In this document: in pieces, positions 8,721 to 17,127 of the stretch
How positions within the stretch are numbered: the stretch's first letter is position 1
Layout: the number at the start of each line of letters is the position of its first letter
Source of the DNA: Allostella sp. ATCC 35155
Lineage (GTDB): Bacteria; Pseudomonadota; Alphaproteobacteria; ATCC43930; Allostellaceae
Length of the DNA stretch: 64,000 bases
Assembly (NCBI GenBank): GCA_006738865.1
Contig: AP019701.1
Coordinates: 3,964,001-4,028,000 of the forward strand
Direction of reading: 5' to 3'
The notes under the pieces: model-generated
The model's input: only the letters and a program-made list of their open reading frames with translations
Database searches by the model: none
Told to the model about the DNA's origin: nothing
Made by a program: the position numbers and the translations under genes

Positions 8721-9071
8721 ATGCTGGCCGGGCGACCCAACCCCAGGCTGACCTGCGCCTTGTACCCGTCCTCCCCTGCACCCGCTGCACCGCCGACGCG
8801 CTTCCGCCGGCTCGACCCTGACGGCCGCCTCGTCCCCTTGACCGTCGACGGCCAAGCACTCGAGCTGCCCGAAGGCATGCCGCTCGCCGCCGCCCTGCTG
8901 ACGCACGGCTTCGACGCTTTCCACCGCTCGGTGCGGCGCGCGGAGCCGCGCGGCCCCTGGTGCCTGATGGGCACCTGCCTGCAATGCATCGCGACCGTCG
9001 ACGGCCGGCCCCAGGTCCGCACCTGCCGCACCCCCGTCGCGGCGGGCATGGTGGTGACGCTGGGATCATGA
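8721..9071 (+). CDS. Small [2Fe-2S] ferredoxin-like subunit (SoxA N-terminal/HcnA type)
   Basis: The 116-residue protein has the plant-type [2Fe-2S] pattern C-x4-C-x2-C...C in PWCLMGTCLQC and VRTC. It corresponds to the N-terminal domain of sarcosine oxidase alpha and to separately encoded subunits of opine or hydroxyproline dehydrogenases, where it passes electrons between flavins. The ATG at 8721 has AAGGGG six bases upstream; an alternative TTG at 8760 would shorten it by 13 residues. The stop overlaps the next start (ATGA), fitting strict co-translation with its partner. Confidence 0.8.
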   Translation: MLAGRPNPRLTCALYPSSPAPAAPPTRFRRLDPDGRLVPLTVDGQALELPEGMPLAAALLTHGFDAFHRSVRRAEPRGPWCLMGTCLQCIATVDGRPQVRTCRTPVAAGMVVTLGS

Positions 9072-10453
9072 GACCGCCCGCCGAGACGATCGTCGTCGGC
9101 GCCGGACCGGCGGGCGCCGCGGCGGCGCTGGCGCTGGCCGAGGCCGACCTGGCCGTAACCCTGCTCGACGACAATACCCGCGCCGGCGGCCAGGTGTTCC
9201 GCACCGGCGGCCGGACCCGCCGCGGCCCCGGCTGGGATCCGCGTGGGGCGGAACTGCGCGCGCGCATCGCGGCGTCGCCGGCCATCGACCATCGGCCGGA
9301 CCATGAGGTGGTCGCCATCCATGCCGACCGCTCCCTCTGGGTCCGCGACGCCGACGGGCGGGTCGTCCGCATGGCGCCGCGGATGCTGCTGGCGGCGCCG
9401 GGCGCGGTCGAGATCGCCGTGCCGGTGCCGGGCTGGCAGCGGCCGGGCGTCTTCGGCCTGGGCGGGCTGCAACTGCTGCTGAAGGGCGCCGGCACGGTGC
9501 CGACGGGCCCGGTGGTCCTGGCCGGCGCGGGGCCCCTGCTGTACCTGCTGGCGGCGCAGTTTCGCGCCGCGCGCGTGCCGGTCGCGGCCGTAATCGACGC
9601 CGCCGCGCGGCCCGGCTTCTCGACCCTGCTCGGCCTCGCGGCGCAGCCGTCGCTGCTGGCGGCCGGCATCGGCCATCGCTGGCGCCTGCTGTGGGGCGGC
9701 ATCCCGGTGCTGCGGCGCCATGCGGTGACCGCGGTCGATGGCGACCGCAGCGGCGTCACCGCCGTCGAGGTCGCCCGCGTCGACGAGAACTGGCGCCCCC
9801 TGCCGGGCGGGCGCCGCCGCATCGCTGCCCGCACGCTCGGCCTCGGCTTCGGCGTGCGTCCCAACATCGAGCTGACGCGCCTCGCCGGCGCCGAGCACGG
9901 CTGGGACACCGGCCTCGGCGGCTGGTTCCCGAAACGGACCGACGCGCTGGAGACGACGGTGCCGGGCCTCTTCGCCGCCGGCGACGGGGCCGGCGTGCTG
10001 GGCGTCGACAATGCGCTCGACGAGGGGATCATCGCTGCGGCGGCCATCGCGCGGCGCCTCGACCGCGGCGGCATCCTCGACTGGCGGGCCGCGGCCGCCG
10101 CCGGGCGTCGGCAGCGCCGCCGCGTCTTCCGCGAGGCGCTGGCCGACTGGTCGGCCCTGCGTCCCGGCATCTTCGCCGCCGCCGACGCCGAAACCGTCGT
10201 CTGCCGCTGCGAGGACGTGACGGCGGGCGAGATCGCCGAGGCCGTGCGCCTCGGCTATCGCGCGCCGGGCCCGCTCAAGATGGCGACACGGGCGGGGATG
10301 GGCCTCTGCCAGGGCCGGGTCTGTGCCACGGCCGTGCAGCACCTGCTGGCCGAAGCGGCCGGCATCGACCCCGGCGCCGTGCCGCCGCCCAGCGTCCGCG
10401 CGCCCCTGCGCCCGGTGCCGCTGGACGGTTTCACGGAGATGGCGGCGGACTGA
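9068..10453 (+). CDS. FAD/NAD(P)-binding oxidoreductase with BFD-like [2Fe-2S] domain (SoxA/OoxA/HcnB type)
   Basis: The 461-residue protein has an N-terminal FAD motif, VVGAGPAGAAAALALAEA, a second dinucleotide fold near residues 145-165 (VVLAGAGPLLYLLAAQF), the FAD-closing FAAGDGAGVLG, and a C-terminal bacterioferritin-associated-ferredoxin-like cluster site with C-x-C (CRCEDVT) and C-x4-C (CQGRVC). This is the alpha-like subunit of heteromeric amine or opine dehydrogenases. With the 8721 ferredoxin and the divergent 7415-8632 flavoprotein it completes a three-part enzyme that oxidises an amino or imino acid. No transporter that would hint at the substrate is adjacent. Confidence 0.85.
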   Translation: MRPPAETIVVGAGPAGAAAALALAEADLAVTLLDDNTRAGGQVFRTGGRTRRGPGWDPRGAELRARIAASPAIDHRPDHEVVAIHADRSLWVRDADGRVVRMAPRMLLAAPGAVEIAVPVPGWQRPGVFGLGGLQLLLKGAGTVPTGPVVLAGAGPLLYLLAAQFRAARVPVAAVIDAAARPGFSTLLGLAAQPSLLAAGIGHRWRLLWGGIPVLRRHAVTAVDGDRSGVTAVEVARVDENWRPLPGGRRRIAARTLGLGFGVRPNIELTRLAGAEHGWDTGLGGWFPKRTDALETTVPGLFAAGDGAGVLGVDNALDEGIIAAAAIARRLDRGGILDWRAAAAAGRRQRRRVFREALADWSALRPGIFAAADAETVVCRCEDVTAGEIAEAVRLGYRAPGPLKMATRAGMGLCQGRVCATAVQHLLAEAAGIDPGAVPPPSVRAPLRPVPLDGFTEMAAD

Positions 10454-10471
10454 GCGGCGCGGCCGCCGCCG

Positions 10472-11815
10472 CTACGCCGCGATCGCCAACGGCGCGAAGC
10501 CGCGGCGGCGGGTGAGCGGCAGGGTGCGGCCGGCCGTCTCCTCCGCCAGCACGGCGCGCAGGCGGTTGCGGTCGCCGGCGCGGGCGGCGGCGTCGGCCAG
10601 CATCTGGCGGAAGATGTCGCGCTGGGCGTGGCTGCCGCCGAGCCGCCACAACTCGTTGCGGATGGGCCAGAGCAGGTCGACCACCCGGCCCCAGTCGCCC
10701 TGGCGATGGGCGAGCGCGGCCGCTGCCGTCGGCCCGGTGACGGCGGCATGGATGGCCGCCAGCGTGCCCTCGCCCTCCCCCGCGGCCGCAAGATCGGCGA
10801 CGAGCCGGCCCGCCGCATCGCCGCGGCCGGTCGCGGCCAGGGCCAGCATCCAGTGCGGCTGGGTGAAGGCGGACAGCGTGTCACCCGCCCGCGCCTCGGC
10901 CTTGTCGGCGAGTTCGGCCCAGCGGTCGCCGACCGCGACCCCCGCGCGCTCCAGCCGCCACAGCATGGCGGCCGCGTTCTGGACGTCGATGTAGAGGTCG
11001 GGCATGGCGCGGGTCAGCGGCGAGGCCGGGTTGCGGAAGCGCCCGTCATAGAGCGCGAGCACCGTGTCGAATTCGCCCAACTCCCAATGGTAGAGGGCGC
11101 AGTGCCACCACAGATGATGGACGATCGCCGCTGCCCCCTCCCAATGGCCCTGGAGCCCGTCGAGCCAGGCGATGCCGTCCCGATGTCGCCCTTCCATCTC
11201 CATGACATGGGCGACGGCATGCGTGCCCCAGAGGTCGCGCGGATCGATCTCGACGGCCGCCCGGCCGGCCGCCTCGGCCTCGCGATACTCGCCGCACTCC
11301 TCGCGCGCGAAGGCCTCGCAGGACAGCACGGTGCCCCAGCCCGGCAGGTCGGCCGCCCAGCCCGGCTTGGCATGCAGGACCGAGCGGCGCATCGCGTCCA
11401 CCTCGCCCAGCCAGAAATAGTTGAAGTGGGAGAGGCGCAGGGCGAGCACGTCGGTCGGATGCTCGGCGAGGATCGCCTCCCAGGCATGCAGCGTCCGCCA
11501 CAGCCGGCCGGCCGTCCATGCCTCCAGCGCCTCGAGGTGCAGCCGCTCGCGGCCGGTCAGCCGCGCCTCCGCCTTGCGCGCCTCGGCAAGCGCCGCCGCG
11601 GCCGCTGGCACGAAGGCGCGGTTGAAGGCGAGCATGGCGAGATAGCCGCGCAGCAGGTGGGCCATGGCGAAGCCGGGATCGGCCGCCAGTGCCGCCTCGA
11701 CATGGCGCGCGGCATCGGTGCGGTAGCCGAGATAGGAGGCGATGGCGGCGTCGTAGGCGCGGGCCGCCTCGGGCTGGTCCGTCGTGAGCGCGAGGCCGCG
11801 CGCATCCTGCTGCAT
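10472..11815 (-). CDS. Tetratricopeptide repeat protein, TTC38-like
   Basis: The 447-residue all-helical protein has degenerate TPR units through most of its length, for example AARHVEAALAADPGFAMAHLLRGYLAML and AAGRAAVEIDPRDLWGTHAVAHVMEMEGR. The HAVAHVMEM and VHHLWWHCALYHWELGEFD stretches are what I associate with bacterial relatives of the TTC38 family, whose function is not established. No signal peptide is seen, so it is probably cytoplasmic. It converges with the dehydrogenase gene ending at 10453 and diverges from the ligase gene starting at 11906; about 90 bp between the two starts holds the promoters. Confidence 0.75.
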   Translation of the reverse strand: MQQDARGLALTTDQPEAARAYDAAIASYLGYRTDAARHVEAALAADPGFAMAHLLRGYLAMLAFNRAFVPAAAAALAEARKAEARLTGRERLHLEALEAWTAGRLWRTLHAWEAILAEHPTDVLALRLSHFNYFWLGEVDAMRRSVLHAKPGWAADLPGWGTVLSCEAFAREECGEYREAEAAGRAAVEIDPRDLWGTHAVAHVMEMEGRHRDGIAWLDGLQGHWEGAAAIVHHLWWHCALYHWELGEFDTVLALYDGRFRNPASPLTRAMPDLYIDVQNAAAMLWRLERAGVAVGDRWAELADKAEARAGDTLSAFTQPHWMLALAATGRGDAAGRLVADLAAAGEGEGTLAAIHAAVTGPTAAAALAHRQGDWGRVVDLLWPIRNELWRLGGSHAQRDIFRQMLADAAARAGDRNRLRAVLAEETAGRTLPLTRRRGFAPLAIAA

Positions 11816-11905
11816 GGTCGTTCCTCCTGGTCCTGGGGCTCTGCGGCAGTCTAGCGACGCCGCCGGCGATTGACAGGGGCCGCGGGCCCGGTCCTATGGT
11901 CGCCG

Positions 11906-13414
11906 ATGCACCCCATCCGGTTCTTCTTCCGACGTGCGGAACTGCAGCCCGACGCACCGGCGCTGGAGGACGCGTCGGGCAACCTCACCTACCGCGCGCT
12001 GGCCGAACGCGTCGCCGCGCTGGCCGCGGGCCTGCAGGCGATCGACCCCTCGCCCGGCAGCCGCGTCGGCCTGTCGGCCTACAACAGCGCCGACCATGTG
12101 ACGGCGCTGCTCGCCACCATGGCGGCCGGCAAGGTCTGGGTGCCGCTCTATCCCAGGAACGGCCGGCAGGAGCTCGACCGCATGGTCGGCTTCACCGAGC
12201 CGTCCATCCTGGTCGCCGACCGCGAGTGCCGCGACGGCTTCGACCCGCAGGGCGCGCGCCTCGTCACCATCGACCCCGCCAGCGGCGCCGCCGACACGCT
12301 GGAAGGGCTGGTCGCCGCCCATTCCGGCCGCGAGCCCGCGCCGAACGACCTGCCGCTCGACGCGACCCAGGCGATCAAGTTCACCGGCGGGTCGACCGGC
12401 GCGCCCAAGGGGGTGATGCAGCCCTATCGCTCCTGGACGGCGAACGCGCTGACGCAGATCCATCACTACGGCCTCGGGGCCGGCGACCGCTATCTCGCGG
12501 CCGCGCCGATCACCCATGGCACCTCGACCTACATCGTGCCGACGCTGGCGGCGGGCGGGCGGATCGCCGTCGTCGACCGGCAGCGTCCGGCCGAACTGCT
12601 GGAGTGCTTCCGCCGCTACGGCACGACGCTGACCTTCCTGCCGCCGACCCTCATCTACATGCTGATGGAGGCGCCGGACGACGCGCCCTGCCCCAGCCTG
12701 CGCAACCTCGTCTATGGCGGCGGACCGATGCGGCCCGAGCGCATCGCCGCCGCGCAGGCGCGCTTTGGGCCGGTCCTCGCCACCTCCTACGGCCAGACCG
12801 AGGCGCCGCAGATCATCACCGTCGTGCCGCCGGCCGAACTGATGGCCGAGGAGAACCGGCCGACCGTCGGCCGCGCCAGCCTGATGACCGAGGTCGCGAT
12901 CCTCGATGCCGACGGCCGGCGCCTGCCCCGGGGCGAGACGGGCGAGGTCTCGGCCCGCGGCGACCTCGTGATGAGCGGCTATTGGCGCAACCCGGAGAAG
13001 ACGGCCGAGACGCTGGTCGGCGGCTGGCTGCGCACCGGCGACCTGGGGGCGTTCGACGCCCGCGGTTATCTGACGCTGAAGGGGCGTTCGCGCGAAGTCG
13101 TCATCACCGGCGGCTTCAACGTCTATCCGATCGACGTCGAGGCCGCCCTCGGGCGCCATCCGGACGTGCTGGACGTCGCCGTGTTCGGCGTCGAGGACGC
13201 CAAGTGGGGCGAGGCGGTCCATGCCGCGGTCCAGCTCCGCCCCGGCGCGGCGGCCGGGCCGGCCGACCTCCTCGCCTTCGCGCGCGAGGCGGTCGGGCCG
13301 GTCAAGGCACCGAAGGTGGTCCATCTCTATCCCGAACTGCCCAAGAACGCCTTCGGCAAGATCCTGAAGCCGCAGCTCCAGCGCGAGGCGGCAGCGCGGC
13401 CCGAGGCCGGGTGA
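11906..13414 (+). CDS. Adenylate-forming acyl-CoA ligase (AMP-binding family)
   Basis: The 502-residue enzyme of the ANL superfamily has the P-loop-like FTGGSTGAPKGVM near residue 160, the TSYGQTEAPQ motif, the LRTGDLGAFDARGYLTLKGR hinge region and the catalytic lysine in NAFGKILKP near the C-terminus. It activates a carboxylic acid with ATP and transfers it to CoA or another thiol; the substrate is not evident. The N-terminus begins MHPIRFFFRRAELQPDAPAL, a typical position for the family, supporting the ATG at 11906. Its stop overlaps a GTG start of an exported protein. Confidence 0.85.
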   Translation: MHPIRFFFRRAELQPDAPALEDASGNLTYRALAERVAALAAGLQAIDPSPGSRVGLSAYNSADHVTALLATMAAGKVWVPLYPRNGRQELDRMVGFTEPSILVADRECRDGFDPQGARLVTIDPASGAADTLEGLVAAHSGREPAPNDLPLDATQAIKFTGGSTGAPKGVMQPYRSWTANALTQIHHYGLGAGDRYLAAAPITHGTSTYIVPTLAAGGRIAVVDRQRPAELLECFRRYGTTLTFLPPTLIYMLMEAPDDAPCPSLRNLVYGGGPMRPERIAAAQARFGPVLATSYGQTEAPQIITVVPPAELMAEENRPTVGRASLMTEVAILDADGRRLPRGETGEVSARGDLVMSGYWRNPEKTAETLVGGWLRTGDLGAFDARGYLTLKGRSREVVITGGFNVYPIDVEAALGRHPDVLDVAVFGVEDAKWGEAVHAAVQLRPGAAAGPADLLAFAREAVGPVKAPKVVHLYPELPKNAFGKILKPQLQREAAARPEAG

Positions 13415-14007
13415 CCGCGATCCGCAACCTCGCCGCGGCGGCGGCCCTCCTCGCCGCGACCGCCGCCGCGGCCGAGCCGCCGGCCGTCGGCACCCGCATC
13501 CTCTGGCAGGACATGGACGCGGCCCTGCCCGGCCCGACCTGGACCGTCACCGCCGCCGGCCCGGACATGGTCGAGGTGGCCGAGACGGATGCCGGCACGC
13601 TGCGCCGCATCCGCATCGCGGCCGGCCTCTTCCCCGCGCGCACCGCCGACGGTGCCGCCACCCGCTTCGACCGGACCCGGCTGGCCGCCCTGCCGCCGCT
13701 GGAGCCGGGTCGCGTCGTCACCTTCGATGCGGTCGAGGATGGTCCGGCCGGCAGCGCCCGCTGGTTCGTCCATGTCGCGGTCGCCGAGCGCCGCATCGAG
13801 GCGACGCCCGCGGGCGCGCACCCGGCGCTCGCGATCGAGCATCACCGCCGCGGCACCGGCCCAGACGGCCGACCGCTCGAGACGGTGACCGAGTGGGCCG
13901 TCGCCCCCGCCCTCGGCCTGCCCGTCGCCATCCGCACCTGGCGCCTCGCCGAGGGCCGCGCCATCCTCGTCGGCGACCGCCGCGCGCTGGCCGTTCTGCC
14001 GCCCTGA
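13411..14007 (+). CDS. Secreted hypothetical protein
   Basis: The gene starts with GTG in a GTGA overlap with the ligase stop and encodes 198 residues. The first 22 or so (AIRNLAAAAALLAATAAAAEPP) are a signal peptide with likely cleavage after AAA. The mature part is beta-rich and acidic, with no cysteines or membrane segments. I do not recognise the family. Coupling to the acyl ligase suggests one transcript, but nothing in the sequence links them functionally. Confidence 0.6.
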   Translation: MTAIRNLAAAAALLAATAAAAEPPAVGTRILWQDMDAALPGPTWTVTAAGPDMVEVAETDAGTLRRIRIAAGLFPARTADGAATRFDRTRLAALPPLEPGRVVTFDAVEDGPAGSARWFVHVAVAERRIEATPAGAHPALAIEHHRRGTGPDGRPLETVTEWAVAPALGLPVAIRTWRLAEGRAILVGDRRALAVLPP

Positions 14008-14074
14008 TGATCAGGCGCAGCTTGGGGGCTTGCCTCCGCGTTCCCCCCCGTGTATCAGTCCCCGCCTTCCCGGG

Positions 14075-14149
14075 GCCGCCGTAGCTCAGTGGTAGAGCAC
14101 ACCCTTGGTAAGGGTGGGGTCGTGATTTCGATTATCACCGGCGGCACCA
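14075..14149 (+). tRNA. tRNA-Thr (anticodon GGU), CCA encoded
   Basis: The sequence folds as a full cloverleaf. The acceptor stem is GCCGCCG/CGGCGGC (14075-14081 with 14139-14145). The D arm is GCUC...GAGC, the anticodon arm CACCC-UUGGUAA-GGGUG, and the T arm GUGAU-UUCGAUU-AUCAC. The 3' ACCA is genomic (14146-14149). Anticodon GGU reads ACC/ACU threonine codons. A lower-GC accessory patch begins directly downstream. Confidence 0.95.
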
Positions 14150-14291
14150 TTCTTCGCGTTGATATCGCTGGGGTTTCGGGCCGTTCGGCCACCCCGCACC
14201 GGGAACAAAAGACGACAGAAAACTCCAAGAGCGACCACGGAAGTAGGAAACCATTCCCTCTCCGTTCGCGCGAGCGGGAGGGCATGGCGCC
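14150..14291. other. Spacer downstream of tRNA-Thr, possible island boundary
   Basis: Composition falls sharply after the tRNA (AACAAAAGACGACAGAAAAC around 14205). I found no second copy of the tRNA 3' end within the following 1.5 kb and no integrase gene, so an att site is not shown. No terminator with a T-run was seen. Confidence 0.35.
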
Positions 14292-14411
14292 ATGACGCGC
14301 CATTTCATCCTCATCCTCGTCGCTCCATTGGCCGCTGCTTCAGCCGATCTCGGGCGACCCTTCAAAATCTCTTTCTGCGGCCGTCTGGCGACAATCGCCA
14401 GCTTCCGGTAG
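14292..14411 (+). CDS. Possible small secreted peptide
   Basis: A 39-residue frame begins MTRHFILILVAPLAAASADLG, which has the shape of a signal peptide, and continues for only about 20 residues with one cysteine. A GGGAGGGC lies about ten bases upstream. It may be a real small gene or the damaged 5' end of a longer exported-protein gene; the next gene also encodes an exported protein. Evidence is limited to these features. Confidence 0.3.
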   Translation: MTRHFILILVAPLAAASADLGRPFKISFCGRLATIASFR

Positions 14412-14472
14412 AACCACCATCAGGAAGCCATTACCAATGGCTGAAACGGTGGCGCCGAGGAGCCGTGTGAGC

Positions 14473-14892
14473 ATGATCCAGAGGTTGATGTTTGCCATCG
14501 GTGCGAGCGCCGCCATGACGGTTGCCGCATCCGGAGCCTCCGCCCAGGTCCCGACGGAAGTCCTGTTCTTCAACTACTCGAATCAGCCCGTGCTGATGGA
14601 CATGAACGGCGAGGTCCGACGCGAGATTCGCGCCGGCGGATCCGACTCCCACACTTCCTACTTCTCCAAGAACACGTTCGACAGCGGGGAGCGCGTCTAC
14701 CGGCTGCGCTTCTTTTCCCTGAGCGGCGTCACGCTGTGCGACACGCACATCCGCCTCTATGCCACCAGCAGCATGACCGTGTCCGAGTGCTCGGTGCAGT
14801 CCCAGGTTTCGGGGGCGGGAAAGCAGTGCGATTCGAGCAATACGATGCACGGCAACACCAAGTGCCGGGCGCAGTTTTCCGTCGACGACTGA
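14473..14892 (+). CDS. Secreted hypothetical protein, cysteine-containing
   Basis: From the ATG at 14473 the product has 139 residues with a clear signal peptide (MIQRLMFAIGASAAMTVAA, cleavage near ASAQ). GAGGAG lies upstream of this ATG; an in-frame ATG at 14437 would add 12 residues and is the alternative. The mature domain contains VLFFNYSNQPVLMDMNGEVR and four cysteines near the C-terminal half, suggesting disulfides in the periplasm or outside the cell. I do not recognise the family. It lies in the lower-GC patch between tRNA-Thr and a toxin-antitoxin pair. Confidence 0.55.
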   Translation: MIQRLMFAIGASAAMTVAASGASAQVPTEVLFFNYSNQPVLMDMNGEVRREIRAGGSDSHTSYFSKNTFDSGERVYRLRFFSLSGVTLCDTHIRLYATSSMTVSECSVQSQVSGAGKQCDSSNTMHGNTKCRAQFSVDD

Positions 14893-14902
14893 TCGACGGG
14901 AG

Positions 14903-15175
14903 GTGATCGGCGCACGATCCTGCCGGATCGAACCGGTAGGCGCGAGGTCGTCGCCATCGTTGACCCGGATGCCTGCGAACACGGCAAAGCTGATCCGGTC
15001 GAAGATCGAGCAGTTCGCCGCCGATCCAGCATCGCTGGCAAACAACGTCAAAGCGCTGAAGGGCGATATGGCCGGAATTCGCCTGCGCGTGGGAGACTGG
15101 CGCATCCTCATGGATGACCACGGCAATGTGCTGGCGATCGTCTCTATCGGGCCTCGTGGCGAAGTCTATGAGTGA
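14903..15175 (+). CDS. RelE/ParE-superfamily toxin
   Basis: The C-terminal 65 residues match the RelE fold closely: MPANTAKLIRSKIEQFAADP, then NVKALKGDMAGIRLRVGDWRI, and the end GPRGEVYE, where the conserved arginine and tyrosine sit. Members cleave mRNA on the ribosome or otherwise block growth. The annotated GTG at 14903 gives 90 residues, but the first 22 do not look like the usual RelE N-terminus, so the start or the 5' end may be altered; the family-like part starts near 14969. It lies just upstream of an XRE antitoxin gene in toxin-first order, their frames nearly touching. Confidence 0.75.
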   Translation: MIGARSCRIEPVGARSSPSLTRMPANTAKLIRSKIEQFAADPASLANNVKALKGDMAGIRLRVGDWRILMDDHGNVLAIVSIGPRGEVYE

Positions 15176-15185
15176 GGAAGGAACG

Positions 15186-15560
15186 ATGGGCCAAGTTCAG
15201 TTCATCGACACGCCGAGCGGCCGGCTCGCCGTTCTGTCCGAGGAAGACTATCGACTTCTGGCCGAGGCCGCCGAGGACAATGCCGACGCCGCCGCCATTG
15301 CCGACTTCCGTCGCAGACTGGCCGCCGGCGAGGAAGAACTGATTCCGGCGGAGTTCGTCAATCGCATGCTGGATGGGGAGAACCCCATCCGGGTCTGGCG
15401 AGACTGCCGCGGCATGACCGCCAGTCAGCTCGCCGAGAATGTCGGCATCTCCCAGGACTTCCTGAGCCAGCTCGAGAATGGCAAGCGCGATCCCTCGGTG
15501 GTGGTGCTGAAGGCGATTGCTGCGGCCCTGCGTGTCGATCTCGACGACGTCGCCCCCTGA
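15186..15560 (+). CDS. XRE-family antitoxin of the RelE pair
   Basis: The 124-residue protein has a C-terminal helix-turn-helix of the Cro/cI type at about residues 60-115 (MTASQLAENVGISQDFLSQL...KAIAAALRVDLDDVAP). The acidic N-terminal part (VLSEEDYRLLAEAAEDNADAAA) is the probable toxin-binding segment. An excellent ribosome site, GAGGAAGGAACG, precedes the ATG at 15186; another ATG at 15168 overlaps the toxin stop. Antitoxins of this arrangement usually repress their own operon. No operator was identified by eye. Confidence 0.8.
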   Translation: MGQVQFIDTPSGRLAVLSEEDYRLLAEAAEDNADAAAIADFRRRLAAGEEELIPAEFVNRMLDGENPIRVWRDCRGMTASQLAENVGISQDFLSQLENGKRDPSVVVLKAIAAALRVDLDDVAP

Positions 15561-15633
15561 TACGGACGACCTCGCCCCGGCGGGATCTCCGCCAACTGGC
15601 CGTGATCGCCGGCCCCATGTATCTCTACCGGCC

Positions 15634-17127
15634 ATGATCGCCCCGGCCGACCTCAACGTCATCGACCCCATCATCGAACAGGCGGCTCGGCAGCCGGAAG
15701 CGACCGCGATCGTGCAGGCGGAGGGAACCGTCGACTTCGCCGGATTCGCCGGCGCGCTGGCGGGCGTCGCCGCCGGCCTCGAAGCGGCGGGCGTGCCGCG
15801 CGGGGCAGTCGTCGCCGTCATCGCGGGCGAGGCCTACGAATCGTTCCGGGCAATGCTGGGTGTCATGCTGGGCGGGCGTGTCCTGCTGGCGCTCGACCGT
15901 GACATGACGGCGGGGGAGGTACAGCGGCTGGTCGCCGTCACCGGTGCCGCCGCACTGATCGCCGACGACAGGGGCGACGCGCCGCCGGGCGTGCGCGTCC
16001 TGCGCCTGGCGGACCTGCCCCGCTGCGGCGACCCGGCCCGGGAGCGCGCGCCGGGCGGCGAACGAGTGGCCCAGATCGTCGTCTCGTCCGGCACCACCGG
16101 GCCGTCCAAGGCGGCGCCGGCCACGCACCGGGAACTCGCGCTGCGCATCGCCGACCGCGCGCGGGAGAGCGGCATCGACGCCACCACCTGCCACCGGCCG
16201 GTGATCGGCATGGGCTTCGTCCTGGGGCGCTATCCGGCCATGCGCACGCTCAATGCCGGTGGCCGCGTCATCTTCCGGCCGCTCGGCGCCTCCGTGCCGG
16301 AGTTGGTGGCCAGCTTCGCCGCGGACGGCGTGACCTATCTGGCGCTGACGCCGAGCCATGTGTCCTCTCTCCTCGAGGCGCTGCCGCCCGGCGACGGGCC
16401 GGCCCTGCCCACGGTGCGGACGCTGACGGTGGCGTCGGCAGCACTTCCAAAGGCGACGCGTCGCGCGGTGCTGGACCGGCTGACGCCCAACCTCCACATC
16501 GCCTATGCCAGCAACGAGGTCGGACCCATCACCCATGCCCAGCCGGAGGCGCTGGCCGGCCGGCTCATGACCGTCGGGCGCGCGCTGGCGGGCGTCGCCA
16601 TCGAAATCGTCGACGAGGCGGGGCGCCCCCTGCCGACGGGGGAGATCGGCGAGATCCGGGTGCAGACACCGAGCATGACCCGCGCCTATATCGGCGACGA
16701 TGCCGCCGGGCGCGCGATCCGCGACGGCTGGTTCCACATGGGCGACACCGGCCACCTCGACGAGGGCGGCTATCTCTATCTCCACGGCCGGACCGACGAC
16801 CGCATCAACTGCGGCGGGCGCAAGCTCTATGCCTTCGAGATCGAGGACGCCCTGCTGGCCCATCCCGCCGTCGCCGAGGCGGCGGCGACGGGCGTGCCGA
16901 GCAAGCGGCACCAGGAAGTCCCGGTCGCGGCCGTCGTGCTGCGCCACCCGGCGCGCGTCGTCGAACTGGTCGCGCATTGCCGGACCCGGCTGGAGCCGTG
17001 GAAGATGCCGCGCCGCCTGCGCATCCTTCCCGAGCTGCCGCGGACGCCGAACCGCAAGGTCTCCCGCGTCGAGCTTCGCCGCATCCTGACCGCCCCGCCG
17101 GAACGGCGCCGCAAGGAGACGTCATGA
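15634..17127 (+). CDS. Adenylate-forming acyl-CoA ligase (AMP-binding family)
   Basis: The 497-residue ANL-superfamily enzyme has the adenylate P-loop VVSSGTTGPSKAAPATH, the YASNEVGPITHAQPE acid-binding/template motif, the GWFHMGDTGHLDEGGYLYLHGR hinge and the C-terminal lysine in RTPNRKVSR. The lysine-containing end follows the usual pattern, so it is probably active. Its substrate is unknown. The stop overlaps the ATG of a Bug-type solute-binding protein, suggesting that the imported compound might be the ligase substrate; this is an inference from gene order only. Confidence 0.85.
   Translation: MIAPADLNVIDPIIEQAARQPEATAIVQAEGTVDFAGFAGALAGVAAGLEAAGVPRGAVVAVIAGEAYESFRAMLGVMLGGRVLLALDRDMTAGEVQRLVAVTGAAALIADDRGDAPPGVRVLRLADLPRCGDPARERAPGGERVAQIVVSSGTTGPSKAAPATHRELALRIADRARESGIDATTCHRPVIGMGFVLGRYPAMRTLNAGGRVIFRPLGASVPELVASFAADGVTYLALTPSHVSSLLEALPPGDGPALPTVRTLTVASAALPKATRRAVLDRLTPNLHIAYASNEVGPITHAQPEALAGRLMTVGRALAGVAIEIVDEAGRPLPTGEIGEIRVQTPSMTRAYIGDDAAGRAIRDGWFHMGDTGHLDEGGYLYLHGRTDDRINCGGRKLYAFEIEDALLAHPAVAEAAATGVPSKRHQEVPVAAVVLRHPARVVELVAHCRTRLEPWKMPRRLRILPELPRTPNRKVSRVELRRILTAPPERRRKETS

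Noticed and set aside
14159-14470. 103-codon plus-strand frame after the tRNA
   Set aside because: Arginine/serine/proline-rich translation without motif or ribosome site; it overlaps a better small signal-peptide frame.
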